A stretch of 64,000 nt of DNA from Sulfurimonas sp. HSL-1716 (lineage in GTDB: Bacteria; Campylobacterota; Campylobacteria; Campylobacterales; Sulfurimonadaceae): NCBI RefSeq assembly GCF_039645975.1, contig NZ_CP147918.1, positions 1,302,001 to 1,366,000 of the forward strand, written 5' to 3'. Within the stretch, counting starts at the first letter, position 1; every line of letters begins with the position of its first letter. The notes beneath the pieces are model-generated. The model made no database searches, was not told where the DNA came from, and saw only the letters and a program-made list of their open reading frames with translations. Positions 1-10,000 of this stretch are shown piece after piece. The position numbers and the translations under genes were made by a program.

Positions 1-2065
1 ACTCCATCGGTCCCGGACGATACAGCGCCAAGACCGCGATCAGGTCTTCGAAACTGTCAGGCATCAGACGACGGTTAAGATCCTGCATACCCGATGACTC
101 TATCTGAAACATCCCGATCGTGTCTCCGCCGCGTATGACATCATAAACTTTCGGATCGTTCTCGTCGATCTCATGCCAGTTGATCTCTTTGTTGTAGCGC
201 GCTTTTACAAGCTTGATGGCATTGTCGATAACGTCAAGGGTTTTAAGTCCCAAGAAGTCGAACTTGATAAGATCGACGTCTTCGAGATAGTTAAGAGAAT
301 ACTGCGTGACAAATGTCTCTTCGCCTGATGGTTTATAGATAGGCGTCTTTTTCCAAAGCTCTTCGTTGGAGATGACAACGCCCGCGGCATGCATACCCGA
401 GTTGCGTTTGAGTCCTTCAAGTTTTTTGGAAAACTCCCAGACGCGTGCGGCCTGAGGATCCGTTTCAATGAGTTCCGCAAGCTTAGGCTCTTTTTGGTAC
501 GCACCGTCGATGAATTCGCCCTTTTTGCTTTTACCGTTTAGCGTGATACCAAGCTCGTCGGGGATCAGTTTTGCCATATTGTCGGCTTGACTTAGCGGCA
601 TGTCTAATACACGCGCAACATCGCGAATGACCCCTTTTGCCAAAAGTGAACCAAAAGTGATGATCTGTGCGACCTGATTGCGTCCGTATTTTTTTACGAC
701 GTAGTCGATGATCTCGCCGCGGCGCGCCTGCATGAAGTCCATATCGATATCGGGCATACTTACACGCTCAGGATTCAAAAAACGCTCGAAAAGCAGGTCA
801 TATTTCATAGGATCGATATCGGTTATCTCCAGACTGTAAGCCACCAGACTCCCTGCCGCCGAACCGCGTCCCGGCCCTACGGCGATACCCATATTTTTGG
901 CTTCCTTGACGAAATCCCAGACTATAAGCATATACCCCGGAAATTTCATACCGTTGATGACCTCTATCTCGAACTCAAGTCTGTCTCTATACTCCTGATG
1001 ACGCTCTTGGGGTACGTGTACCAGTCTATTTTCCAGCCCTGCACGGCAGCGGTGGATAAAATACTCGGCATCGTTTTTATCCATAGCGCTTCTGCGCTCT
1101 TTCTCAGGCACGCTTTCATCATCATCCGTATTGTCTATTCCCAACCCCTCTTTTTGCGCATACTCTTTGGTGAACTTAAAGTTCGGCGGAGTCGGGTTTC
1201 CCAGATTGAGCTCAAGCTGACACTTTTCGACTATCTCCTGTGTGTGTTCGAGCGCTTCGGGGATATCGGCAAAAAGACGCGCCATCTGCTCGGGAGATTT
1301 CAGGTAGAATTCGTGTACCGAGTGGCGCATACGGTTGGGATCGTCATAGAGTTTGTTCATTCCGATACACATAAACGCTTCATGGTACTGCGCATCGTCT
1401 GGATATGTGTAGTGCGTATCGTTTGTAGCCACTACTTTGATGTCTAGTTCTTTAGCCAGAGAAAGTACCTGCTCGTCTATAAACATCTGGTCGCTTATCC
1501 CGTGACGCATAAGCTCAAGATAAAAATCCTCGCCAAACATCTCTTTGTATTCAAGTGCGGCTTTTTTAGCACCTTCATACCCAAGAGCACCGTTTTTAAC
1601 GTTGCGCTCGCTTTGGGTGTTCAAATGCCAGTTCACTTCGCCCTGCAGACATGCAGAGGTACAGATCAGCCCCTCGGAGTGTTCACGGAGCTCTTTTTTG
1701 TTGATGCGCGGAAAATAGTAAAAGCCGTCTATGAACGCTTTTGAGGAGAGATACATAAGATTTTTGTATCCTACCTCGTTCTTTGCAAAAAGACAGATAT
1801 GAAAACGCTGCTTTGTGGACTTGTCGTCTATCTCTTCGCCGTTATGGATGTAGCCCTCCATACCGATGATGGGTTTTAATCCCGCACCCTTTGCTTGATG
1901 ATAAAAATCTATGGCTCCGAACATATTGCCGTGATCGGTCATAGCCACGGAACTCATACCGAGCTCTTTTGTACGCTCTACTAGATTTGATATTTTGTTC
2001 GCACCGTCTAAAAGTGAATATTCCGTATGAAGATGAAGGTGTGTAAATGCCGGTTTTTTGCTCAA
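1..2065 (-). CDS. dnaE: DNA polymerase III subunit alpha (5' part, runs off the window)
   Basis: Catalytic alpha subunit of the replicative DNA polymerase III holoenzyme. About 688 N-terminal codons are present and the rest lies beyond base 1. The PHP domain begins at once (HLHLHTEYSLLDG), and the palm motif PDIDMDF with its catalytic aspartates is visible near residue 450, followed by finger-region sequence such as GPGRGSAAGSL. The start is TTG (read from 2065 downward, giving MSKKPAFTHLHLH), preceded by AGG about 8 bases upstream. No frameshift is seen in the visible part. It is divergently arranged from the two-component regulator at 2153. The identification rests on colinear PHP and polymerase motifs and is secure; only the exact start is uncertain. 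Confidence 0.97.
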   Translation of the reverse strand, partial: MSKKPAFTHLHLHTEYSLLDGANKISNLVERTKELGMSSVAMTDHGNMFGAIDFYHQAKGAGLKPIIGMEGYIHNGEEIDDKSTKQRFHICLFAKNEVGYKNLMYLSSKAFIDGFYYFPRINKKELREHSEGLICTSACLQGEVNWHLNTQSERNVKNGALGYEGAKKAALEYKEMFGEDFYLELMRHGISDQMFIDEQVLSLAKELDIKVVATNDTHYTYPDDAQYHEAFMCIGMNKLYDDPNRMRHSVHEFYLKSPEQMARLFADIPEALEHTQEIVEKCQLELNLGNPTPPNFKFTKEYAQKEGLGIDNTDDDESVPEKERRSAMDKNDAEYFIHRCRAGLENRLVHVPQERHQEYRDRLEFEIEVINGMKFPGYMLIVWDFVKEAKNMGIAVGPGRGSAAGSLVAYSLEITDIDPMKYDLLFERFLNPERVSMPDIDMDFMQARRGEIIDYVVKKYGRNQVAQIITFGSLLAKGVIRDVARVLDMPLSQADNMAKLIPDELGITLNGKSKKGEFIDGAYQKEPKLAELIETDPQAARVWEFSKKLEGLKRNSGMHAAGVVISNEELWKKTPIYKPSGEETFVTQYSLNYLEDVDLIKFDFLGLKTLDVIDNAIKLVKARYNKEINWHEIDENDPKVYDVIRGGDTIGMFQIESSGMQDLNRRLMPDSFEDLIAVLALYRPGPME

Positions 2066-2098
2066 AATGACTGCCTGTATAAAAAGTAAATTATTTTT

Positions 2099-2104
2099 AT
2101 TATA
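2099..2104 (-). promoter_or_regulatory. -10 box for dnaE
   Basis: A perfect TATAAT on the minus strand, about 34 bases upstream of the dnaE TTG, in an AT-rich divergent gap. No clear -35 is seen, as is usual for Campylobacterota sigma-70 promoters. A weaker TAAAAT on the plus strand at 2117-2122 could serve the response regulator. Confidence 0.45.
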
Positions 2105-2152
2105 GTATCTTGTTGATAAAATCTAGTTTTAAACAAAAAGAATGGAAGAGAA

Positions 2153-2815
2153 TTGAAAATACTGATCATAGAAGACGATGATAACATCACCTCTTTTATC
2201 GTAAGAGGACTGCGTGAAAACGGGCATATCCTCCAGAGTGCCCAAAACGGTGACGAAGGCGAATACCTTGCCCTTACGCACGATTACGATGTGATCATTC
2301 TCGACTGGATGCTTCCGCAGAAAAGTGGAATAGACGTGCTGCACTCTTTAAGAGAGAAGCATATCTCTACACCCGTACTTATGCTCAGTGCAAAAGGCGA
2401 CGTAAAAGACAAAATAACAGGTCTCAAACAAGGAGCCGACGATTATCTCGGCAAGCCTTTTTCGTTCGATGAACTCGAAGCGCGCATTGAAGCTTTGTAC
2501 AGAAGATCTCTCGGTACGAGCGGCGATCATGTAACAGTGGGCGGTATCGTCATCGATCCGGCTAAAAAGCAGGTCACGAAAGATTCCCAAACGATCAGTT
2601 TGACATCCAAAGAGTACGAACTGCTGCTTTTTTTACTTAAACACCGGGGAAATCTTGTTTCCAACGCCATGATCGAAGAACAGCTGTGGACAGACGAAGA
2701 GTTTTTAAACAGCAACGTCATACAGGTGACTATGTACAATCTAAAAAAGAAAATCGGCAAAGAACTCATCAAAAACCATAGAGGACTGGGGTATACACTT
2801 GAAGACAAAGCTTAA
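2153..2815 (+). CDS. OmpR/PhoB-family response regulator
   Basis: Cytoplasmic DNA-binding response regulator of 220 residues. The receiver domain (about 1-115) has the acidic pocket EDDD at 7-10, phospho-acceptor D51 in ILDWMLP, and the conserved K101 in GKPF. The C-terminal winged helix (about 125-218) has the family pattern LTSKEYELL and ends RGLGYTLE. The start is TTG with GGAAGAG just upstream. The last codons overlap the histidine kinase start by 17 bases, so the two are almost certainly translated together. Position ahead of an RND efflux operon suggests it controls that operon (inference), possibly through the TTCAT repeats at 4102-4130. Confidence 0.93.
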   Translation: MKILIIEDDDNITSFIVRGLRENGHILQSAQNGDEGEYLALTHDYDVIILDWMLPQKSGIDVLHSLREKHISTPVLMLSAKGDVKDKITGLKQGADDYLGKPFSFDELEARIEALYRRSLGTSGDHVTVGGIVIDPAKKQVTKDSQTISLTSKEYELLLFLLKHRGNLVSNAMIEEQLWTDEEFLNSNVIQVTMYNLKKKIGKELIKNHRGLGYTLEDKA

Positions 2816-4097
2816 AAGAAAACTTCTTCTTTGGTTCGGAGGCGTCAGCGCTTTTATCCTTCTTTTGTTCAGCATCTTCTTTTACTATTTTCTCAGTAAC
2901 AGCATAAACGATAATATTAAGACAAAATTGGAGCATCAAGCAGCCGATATTGAAAAAGCTCTGATATCCAGAGAGTTTCCTCATACCGCTTTTGCGGTTT
3001 TGGACAAAGACCGTACTTTGATATATAAAACCGCGGACTTTACTATTGCGGACATAAATGAATACATAAAAAAAGATCAGAATTTTTTTATATTGGATAA
3101 TGAGGAAAGTCTTGAAAACATCGATGCTCTTTATGTATACAAGGGGAAAAAGAACTTCATCATGGTATATAAAAAGAATATTGACAACAAAGTGGAAGAT
3201 ATCGTGAGCACGCTCGTTGTCTTAAATCCCATTTTGTTCTTTTCCATCCTGTTTATGGCATCTAAGATGATAGACAAGATCCTCATCCCCATCAACAACC
3301 TGATAAAAGCCGCCAAAGATATATCCGTAAACAATTTTTCCACCACCATCCCAAGACCCGATGAGGATGACGAGATAAAAGAACTCGTCGATTCGTTCAA
3401 TGCGATGATAAAAAGATTAAAAGAGGGAGTCGATTCACTGGACAGATTCAACTCAGACGTATCTCATGAACTCAAAACCCCCTTGACCGTGATCCTCGGC
3501 GAGATAGACGTGACTCTGCGAAAAACAAGAGAGAGCCGTGAATATGAAAAGAGTATGAGTACCATACGTCAAGAAGCAAAACAGATGCAAAAGATCGTAG
3601 AGAGTCTGCTGCTGCTTACAAGATATACAAAGGAGAATATTCAAGCCTCCTTTGAAGTATGCAGGCTTGACGAGATGCTTTTAGCGGTGATAGACAAGTA
3701 TTCACTTCAATTGCAGGCAAAAAATATCAGACTGCATAAAAAGATCGAAAATGTTTCTATGTCCGCAAATCTCCTGCTTCTCAATCTGATATTTTCAAAT
3801 CTTCTGGACAATGCGGTCAAATACAGTGAAGACGATACCGATATTTACATATCGCTCCAAGATAAAAAAGGAGAAGGCATACTCTTTGAGATCATAGACG
3901 AAGGAATAGGCATAGACGGAGCCGATATTGCAAAGATAACCGAGCGGTTTTACCGGGTCGATAAATCGAGAAATAAAAAAACAGAGGGCTTCGGACTCGG
4001 ATTGTCTCTCGTAAAATACAGTGTGGATCTTCATAATGCAAAAATGTCCATAAAGTCGAGCATGGGAAAAGGAACGGATATAAAAATCGTTTTTTAG
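2799..4097 (+). CDS. Membrane sensor histidine kinase
   Basis: Partner kinase of the upstream regulator, 432 residues, TTG start inside the regulator gene. One membrane helix near residues 11-32, a short periplasmic region of about 120 residues, a second helix near 140-160, then HAMP, a HisKA domain with the phospho-acceptor H223 in DVSHELKTP, and a HATPase domain with N box (NLLDNAVKYS), G1 (DEGIGI) and G2 (GFGLGLSLV). All catalytic boxes are intact. The small periplasmic sensor, followed by tolC/adaptor/RND genes, recalls envelope- or metal-stress kinases such as CusS. I cannot name the signal from sequence. Confidence 0.92.
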   Translation: MKTKLKRKLLLWFGGVSAFILLLFSIFFYYFLSNSINDNIKTKLEHQAADIEKALISREFPHTAFAVLDKDRTLIYKTADFTIADINEYIKKDQNFFILDNEESLENIDALYVYKGKKNFIMVYKKNIDNKVEDIVSTLVVLNPILFFSILFMASKMIDKILIPINNLIKAAKDISVNNFSTTIPRPDEDDEIKELVDSFNAMIKRLKEGVDSLDRFNSDVSHELKTPLTVILGEIDVTLRKTRESREYEKSMSTIRQEAKQMQKIVESLLLLTRYTKENIQASFEVCRLDEMLLAVIDKYSLQLQAKNIRLHKKIENVSMSANLLLLNLIFSNLLDNAVKYSEDDTDIYISLQDKKGEGILFEIIDEGIGIDGADIAKITERFYRVDKSRNKKTEGFGLGLSLVKYSVDLHNAKMSIKSSMGKGTDIKIVF

Positions 4098-4101
4098 CGA
4101 T

Positions 4102-4130
4102 TTCATTTAAAATTCATTTTCATATTTCAT
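4102..4130. promoter_or_regulatory. TTCAT repeat array, possible response-regulator operator
   Basis: In the 66-base gap between the histidine kinase and the efflux genes, TTCAT occurs at 4102, 4113, 4119 and 4126. The first two are 11 bases apart, about one helical turn, which is the spacing expected for tandem binding by OmpR/PhoB-type dimers. Function is inferred from spacing and position only. Confidence 0.35.
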
Positions 4131-4163
4131 AATCTCTTATCTTAATTAGACTTGGAGATAGTC

Positions 4164-4853
4164 ATGAAATATATACTCACGCTGATCACGGTTTTTCTTT
4201 TATGCACCTCTTTAAACGCTTCACCTTTAAACGGTTCCAACGAAGATGGCACTTCTCAATATATGGATCGTGCTTCTATGCTCGGTCTGCTGGAAAACGT
4301 TTCCTCTCCTTTTGAAGACATGACGCAATACGCACTTGCAGATAACGATAACGGCTTGCAAAACTCGATAAAGGATATACAAAACAAAATAGAAGATCTC
4401 ACCTTCAATGATTCGTTTCCTTTGGCAAACTATATCGTATTTAGGGTGAAGTTGGATCGATTGAAAAACTATATCCATGCTAAAGACTATAAGAAGACCG
4501 CTTTATTATCGGCGGAAATATTTCATGACAATATAAAAAATTTCAAATATTCCCGCTCCGTAAAAGAGCAGATCATAGTGGAGGACTTGGATTATATGGG
4601 AGTCAAAACTTTGGCGCTTTTAAACCAGGACAGAGTCGATTACGCACAATTATACGCCCTCAAAGCAGAGACCAAACAGCTTTGGAAACAATTAAAATCG
4701 AAAATAAAAGATACGCATATCGTCGATTCTTTTGATTCTATGTTTCAGGGACTCGACGCAAGCACAGAGAAAAAAGATATAAAAAATGCAATGACTTATG
4801 CATCTTTGGATCTGGCTTTGGTAGATATGCTGGAAAAGCAGTTTCAAGAATAG
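4164..4853 (+). CDS. Predicted periplasmic helical protein of an efflux operon, unknown function
   Basis: I do not recognise this family. It encodes 229 residues starting with a clear signal peptide (KYILTLITVFLLCTSLNAS, cleavage after about residue 19-20); the mature part is about 210 residues, rich in charged amphipathic helix and without cysteine or obvious metal motifs. The ATG at 4164 is chosen over an in-frame TTG at 4152 because GGAG lies immediately ahead of it and the signal peptide begins there. The stop abuts the TolC-like start (TAG then ATG), so it is the first gene of the efflux transcription unit. It may be a periplasmic accessory or ligand-sensing protein for the two-component system or pump (inference). 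Confidence 0.75.
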   Translation: MKYILTLITVFLLCTSLNASPLNGSNEDGTSQYMDRASMLGLLENVSSPFEDMTQYALADNDNGLQNSIKDIQNKIEDLTFNDSFPLANYIVFRVKLDRLKNYIHAKDYKKTALLSAEIFHDNIKNFKYSRSVKEQIIVEDLDYMGVKTLALLNQDRVDYAQLYALKAETKQLWKQLKSKIKDTHIVDSFDSMFQGLDASTEKKDIKNAMTYASLDLALVDMLEKQFQE

Positions 4854-6050
4854 ATGCTAAAAAAGATCGTTTTATCGACCCTTGTCACGTTTAGTCTGCA
4901 GGCGAGTGAAACCGTTGTAGACTTTTACAGGTCTGCCCTTGAGAACCTGCACTACAACCAAAAAGAACAGCTTTTACGCCAAGCAGGCGATTTGGAAAAA
5001 AAAGCGCTGAATCTAAACAGGTTCGCCGATTTTTCCTTGGATGCCGGATATTCCTCTACAAAAGCAGACAGACTTCCAAGTTCCTTTAATACCACCGATG
5101 TATCTTTTACCGATACGATCGACATCTTTGGAAAAGACACTTACAAGATCGATGAGCTCAAGCTAAACTTAAAAGAACAGAAGACTCTGTTAAAAAAGCA
5201 GAAAGAGGAACTGTTCGTGTCACTAACAGAGATGATAAGCGCCTACCGCCAAACACAAGAGCAACTTGCTCTGCACACGGACTTTTTAAACGGCCAGCTA
5301 AATATACTTGATAAGATAAAACGTCTAAACAGTTCGGGAACTGTTTCTGACATGGATTATTTAAGACTTAAAAACAGCGTCACTCTCTTTAAGACACAGA
5401 TAACGGACGAAACGAACCGGGTAAAAAGGATGCAAGAACAGCTGATGCTGTATACGGCTCAAAGCATCCCGTCTTTTGATAAAAACGAAACGCTTCATTG
5501 CTCACAAAAAGCGTATCTCAAGAGCGATCCAAACACCCAGCTCAACTCCATAGCAGCAGCACAGCTTGCAAATCAGGCGAATGTGCTCTCTCACAGCTAT
5601 GTTCCGCGGCTCACAGCCGGTACCTCCTACCAAAAGATAGACGACCCTACGGCAAACGGCGACAACTACTCCTTTCATGTAGGCATAAGCATACCTTTAA
5701 AGAGCGGCGATCTCAAGCAGAGTGAAGCGTTAAGGGTACGGTCGCTGCGAGTGAGCTTTGATGCGGCCAAATATAGGCTTCAAAGAAAAAAAGAGTATAT
5801 TCAAAGGATGCAAAGTATCACAAATGCGGTCCAGCAGCTGCGTATCTTAAAAGAGAGCCTTGACGATTCTCTAAAAAGCAAAAAAATCATACAGGAAGCC
5901 TTTTTGAAAAAATATGTGGATTTTAACACCTACGTTCAAGTCGTTTCTCAGACACTGACGCTGCAAGAGCAGATCATAAAAATGAGATACCTAAAAGATA
6001 CGCAAACTGCCATATTAAACACACTGTCCTCAGGAGCCCTTTATGAATAA
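4854..6050 (+). CDS. TolC-family outer-membrane efflux protein
   Basis: Outer-membrane channel component of a tripartite efflux system, 398 residues. It has a signal peptide (about 1-17), then long helical coiled-coil stretches with the internal duplication typical of TolC/CusC (two halves, each with long helices separated by strand-forming sequence such as FSLDAGYSSTKA and LTAGTSYQKI). It is slightly shorter than E. coli TolC or CusC. The ATG follows directly on the preceding stop and the 3' end overlaps the adaptor gene by 8 bases, so the four efflux genes are translationally linked. Family assignment is firm; substrate is unknown. Confidence 0.85.
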   Translation: MLKKIVLSTLVTFSLQASETVVDFYRSALENLHYNQKEQLLRQAGDLEKKALNLNRFADFSLDAGYSSTKADRLPSSFNTTDVSFTDTIDIFGKDTYKIDELKLNLKEQKTLLKKQKEELFVSLTEMISAYRQTQEQLALHTDFLNGQLNILDKIKRLNSSGTVSDMDYLRLKNSVTLFKTQITDETNRVKRMQEQLMLYTAQSIPSFDKNETLHCSQKAYLKSDPNTQLNSIAAAQLANQANVLSHSYVPRLTAGTSYQKIDDPTANGDNYSFHVGISIPLKSGDLKQSEALRVRSLRVSFDAAKYRLQRKKEYIQRMQSITNAVQQLRILKESLDDSLKSKKIIQEAFLKKYVDFNTYVQVVSQTLTLQEQIIKMRYLKDTQTAILNTLSSGALYE

Positions 6051-7077
6051 GATATTTTTGATCATCGGTCTGCTCACCTCACTTTATGCTTTTGGCGCCG
6101 AAGACGACGACAGAGTGCCGCCAGTACGGGAAAATCATGTCAAAGTCAGCGTAGTTATACCCAAAAAAGCCGACATGAACATTCCCATAGAAGTGCAGGG
6201 AACGACCGAAGCAGTGGCAAAACATATACTAAATGCGCCTTTTGAAGGGATACTGCACACAAAGGTCACAAATACACAGAAGGTAAACAAAGGTGCCGTT
6301 ATCGCAATAATCCAAAACCAGACGCTCTTTAACAGAGTAAATCGTCTAAGCTATGATCTCACTCTTTACAAAGAGCAGCTCATACTGGAGACAAAAAAAC
6401 TGCAAAGCATCGATGAGATGCTGCAGATGGGGCTTATAAGCAAAAATGACTATTTGACGCAGCGATCACTTGTAAATGAAAAAAAGCTGCTTCTCTCAAA
6501 TACGCAAAACGAACTTGACGACCTAAAGCAAAGAAAAGCAAGAGGCGTCATACACTCGCCGGTTGAAGGTTACATCTCCGACCTGCAGGCAGAGGGCAGT
6601 TATCTTACATATGCAGCTCCCATATGCAGGGTCGATGACGCAAACGCATACGTGAGGCTGTTCATCCCCGCTCTTTATGCAAAAAACATACAAAAAGGAC
6701 AGAATGTCGTCATACATCTGCAAGGCTCATCCGTAAAAGCCGTGATATCGCAGATATTGCCAAACACGACAAATAATCTCGTAGAAGCGATAGCCGCCGC
6801 CAAGACCCCTCTTTCCCTAGGGCTTAATGTCCAAGCCGATATTCAGACAAAGAACAAACATGGATGGATACTTCCAAAAGAAGCTATCGTCCTCGTACAG
6901 AACCGCCCTGCCGTTTTTATCATAAAAAACGATGTCGCCCATGTCCACTTTATAGATGTGCAGAAAGATATGATAGACAAGGTACTTGTCACGGACAACC
7001 TGAGCGAAGATGACCGTATCGCATATAAAAATGCTTATATGCTCGAAGAAAACTCCGTTGTCGAGGTCACACGATGA
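6043..7077 (+). CDS. RND efflux periplasmic adaptor (membrane-fusion protein)
   Basis: Periplasmic adaptor joining the RND pump to the TolC-like channel, 344 residues. Signal peptide about 1-18. Lipoyl/barrel-sandwich halves flank a short coiled-coil hairpin (about 95-165); the second lipoyl half reads ARGVIHSPVEGYISDLQ, followed by a beta-barrel region and membrane-proximal domain. No lipobox cysteine, so probably soluble or held by its partners. It overlaps the TolC-like gene by 8 bases and the pump by 4 (ATGA). The N-terminus is not His- or Met-rich, so there is no direct sign of a metal-chaperone function. Confidence 0.87.
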   Translation: MNKIFLIIGLLTSLYAFGAEDDDRVPPVRENHVKVSVVIPKKADMNIPIEVQGTTEAVAKHILNAPFEGILHTKVTNTQKVNKGAVIAIIQNQTLFNRVNRLSYDLTLYKEQLILETKKLQSIDEMLQMGLISKNDYLTQRSLVNEKKLLLSNTQNELDDLKQRKARGVIHSPVEGYISDLQAEGSYLTYAAPICRVDDANAYVRLFIPALYAKNIQKGQNVVIHLQGSSVKAVISQILPNTTNNLVEAIAAAKTPLSLGLNVQADIQTKNKHGWILPKEAIVLVQNRPAVFIIKNDVAHVHFIDVQKDMIDKVLVTDNLSEDDRIAYKNAYMLEENSVVEVTR

Positions 7078-10000
7078 AAGGACGAAGTTTTTTTCTGTAC
7101 ATTCTAAAAAATAAACTGGCCATTTTGCTTGTCATTTTTTTGCTTGCCGGCATCGGTTACAAACTCTCATTCTCATTGCCAAAAGGCGTTTTACCCAATG
7201 TCTTTTTTCCTCGCATAGAGGTGAGCATAGAAAACGGTTACTCCCCGATACGGCAGATGCTCTTCTCCGTCACAAAACCTAGCGAAGAAGCATTAAAGAC
7301 CGTTCAGGACGTTCAAAAGATCGTATCTAGCACTTCGATAGGCTCTACGGACATAAGCCTCTATTTCAACTGGAACATCGACCCTTATCTGGCGTATCAG
7401 CTGGTCCAATCCCGTATCGCCGATATTAAGAGCCGCATCCCAAGCGATGCGGTGATAACGATACGCCAGGCGACTCCGAGCATCTATCCCGTAGCCATCT
7501 ACTCCATCGGTTCGGATACGCTCTCCCGCACGCAGCTCAGCGAAAAACTTTACTATGAGCTCAAACCTCTTTTTCTTTCCATCGACGGAGTCTACGACAT
7601 TCAGATAAAAGCGCCTGCATGGAGCGAATACAAACTGCTGCTCGATGCCAAAAAGATACGCGCTTACGATCTTGACGTTCAAGCGATCATAGAGAGGCTC
7701 AAGGCACAAAATCTCATAGATTTTTTGGGACTTATCAAAGATTATCACCGTCAGTATGTTCTCTCACTTTATCAAAAGAGCCAAGACAGTTCCAAACTGC
7801 TGAATCTGGATATCGGTCTCTCAAACGGAAGGTCGGTCAAACTGGGAGACATCGCCTTGCTGGTAAAAAAGACGAATCCTATCAAAACACTGAGCGCCAC
7901 GAAAGGCTTTAAAAACAGCGTCGTATTTAATCTTTTGCGTCAGCCAAAAGCAAATGCGGTGGATGTCGTCAAAAGGTTCAATGACAAACTTCAAGAACTT
8001 GCTCCAAAACTTAAAAAAGAGCAGATCGAAATAAAAAACTATTATGACGGCACGGAGTTTGTAAACCAAGCCATCAAAAGCGTTACCGACGCCATCCTTA
8101 TGGGCGGTATTATCGCCGTTTTGATCGTATTCTTTTTTCTCAGAAAACTAAAACTTTCGCTGATATCCCTTTTTATCATCCCCATCACGTTTCTCATCAC
8201 CGTCATCGGAATGAAACTGGCGAATATAGACCTCAATATATTCTCGCTTGCCGGTATGGCCGCAGCCTTAGGCGGACTCATCGATCAGATGATAATCGTC
8301 ATAGAAAACATTGAACGCCATTTTAAAAAAGGCCTCTCAAAAAAAGAAGCGGTCATAGAGGGTTCCAAAGAGATACTCCCCATCATGGCCATTGCAACGT
8401 TTTTAGCCATTCTTATCTTCATTCCGCTTTTACTCGTCAGCGGCATCGTAGGACTTTTTTTCAAACAGCTTGCTTTCGTCCTTGTCGTGACCTATTTCAT
8501 ATCACAGCTGATCGCTGTTTTTTTGACTCCCGTTATCGCCTATGTCGCACTGCCAAAAAGCGAAGATGAGAAACCGGATATTTTAGAATCGCTGATCAGT
8601 AGATATAAAGTGTTTTTGCTTAAATCGATGCGCTATGCCTGGGTTTCTGTTCCGATCATCTTAGGCGGTTTTGTTCTTAGCTGGTATCTTTATGAGCATA
8701 TCCCCTCGACCTTTCTCCCAAAATGGGACGAAGGAAATATCGTCGTAGACCTCGTACTTCCTCCGGGAACATCATTAGAACAGAGCGGTGATGAGTTTAA
8801 GGCCGTAGGAGATATTTTAGACAGGACGCCGGAGGTCAAAGGGTGGACCATGCGTATCGGCACGGCTTTAGGACAGATTAGCACACAATCAAATCAAGGA
8901 GATTTTCTGGTAACACTCAAGCATGACAGGGACAAAAGCTCTTTTGAAGTTATAAAAGAGCTTAGAAAGCAGATAGAATCTCAAATCCCCAACCTTGAAG
9001 AGCTCGGACTTTCTCAGGTGCTAGAAGACAGACTCGGAGATATCATGGGGGCCGACGCACCGATCTCGGTCATGCTCTTTGGTTCAGACCCCGATAAACT
9101 CATAAAAGAGGGATACCGCTTGAGAGATTCTCTGAAATCGATCAAAAACATAGAGGAGGTCAATGTCCTGACATCGTATGCATCGCCTTCTATTAACGTG
9201 CGTTTAAAACCCGATGCCTCAGCTCTTTACGGCATCGATGAGAACACACTGATCTCACAGATCAGAAGTATGTATTACGGAGAGGTAGTAGCTTCTGTTG
9301 CAGAGGGGGAAAAGCTCATCAACATACGGGTGCTTATGGATCGTCCGCGCCGGGATCCTATCGCCTATCTTCAAAAAGAGCTTCTTATATATTCTGTTAA
9401 ATATAAAAAAAACATCCCTCTTTCAAGCGTCGCAGACATATCTTATCAAAACAAGGTTGCTGAGGTCACACATTATAACCTTTCTCCCGTATGCGTTCTG
9501 GGGATCAGGTTTAACGGCAACGATATGTCCCAGGCCGTGAAAGATATCAGACAAACGATAGACAATTCATCTCTGCCTTCTGACATCACGACCGATATAA
9601 ACGGTTTTTACAAAGAGCAGCAGAGATCGTTTCAGGAGATGAGCTATGTCGTCTTGTTTGCCGTCATGATAATCTTCATAGGCCTGCTGCTGAATTTCAG
9701 TAGTCTCAAGATCGCTTTTAATATCCTTGTTGCTCTGCTTTTTACGCTTACGGGCGTCTTCATAGCGCTGAAACTCACAGGAAAACCTCTTGATATTACC
9801 GCTTTTATGGGAATGCTCATTGTACTCAGTATAGTCATTAACAATAATGTTCTGATATATAATCTTTATCAGACGAACTTTTCGAAATACGACGATGAAA
9901 AGAGCAGGATCATCCATGCCGTGTCCGTACGCATCCGCCCCGTTCTTATGACGATGTTCTCGAATGCTTTCGCACTTCTTCCGATCGCTTTGGCCATAGG

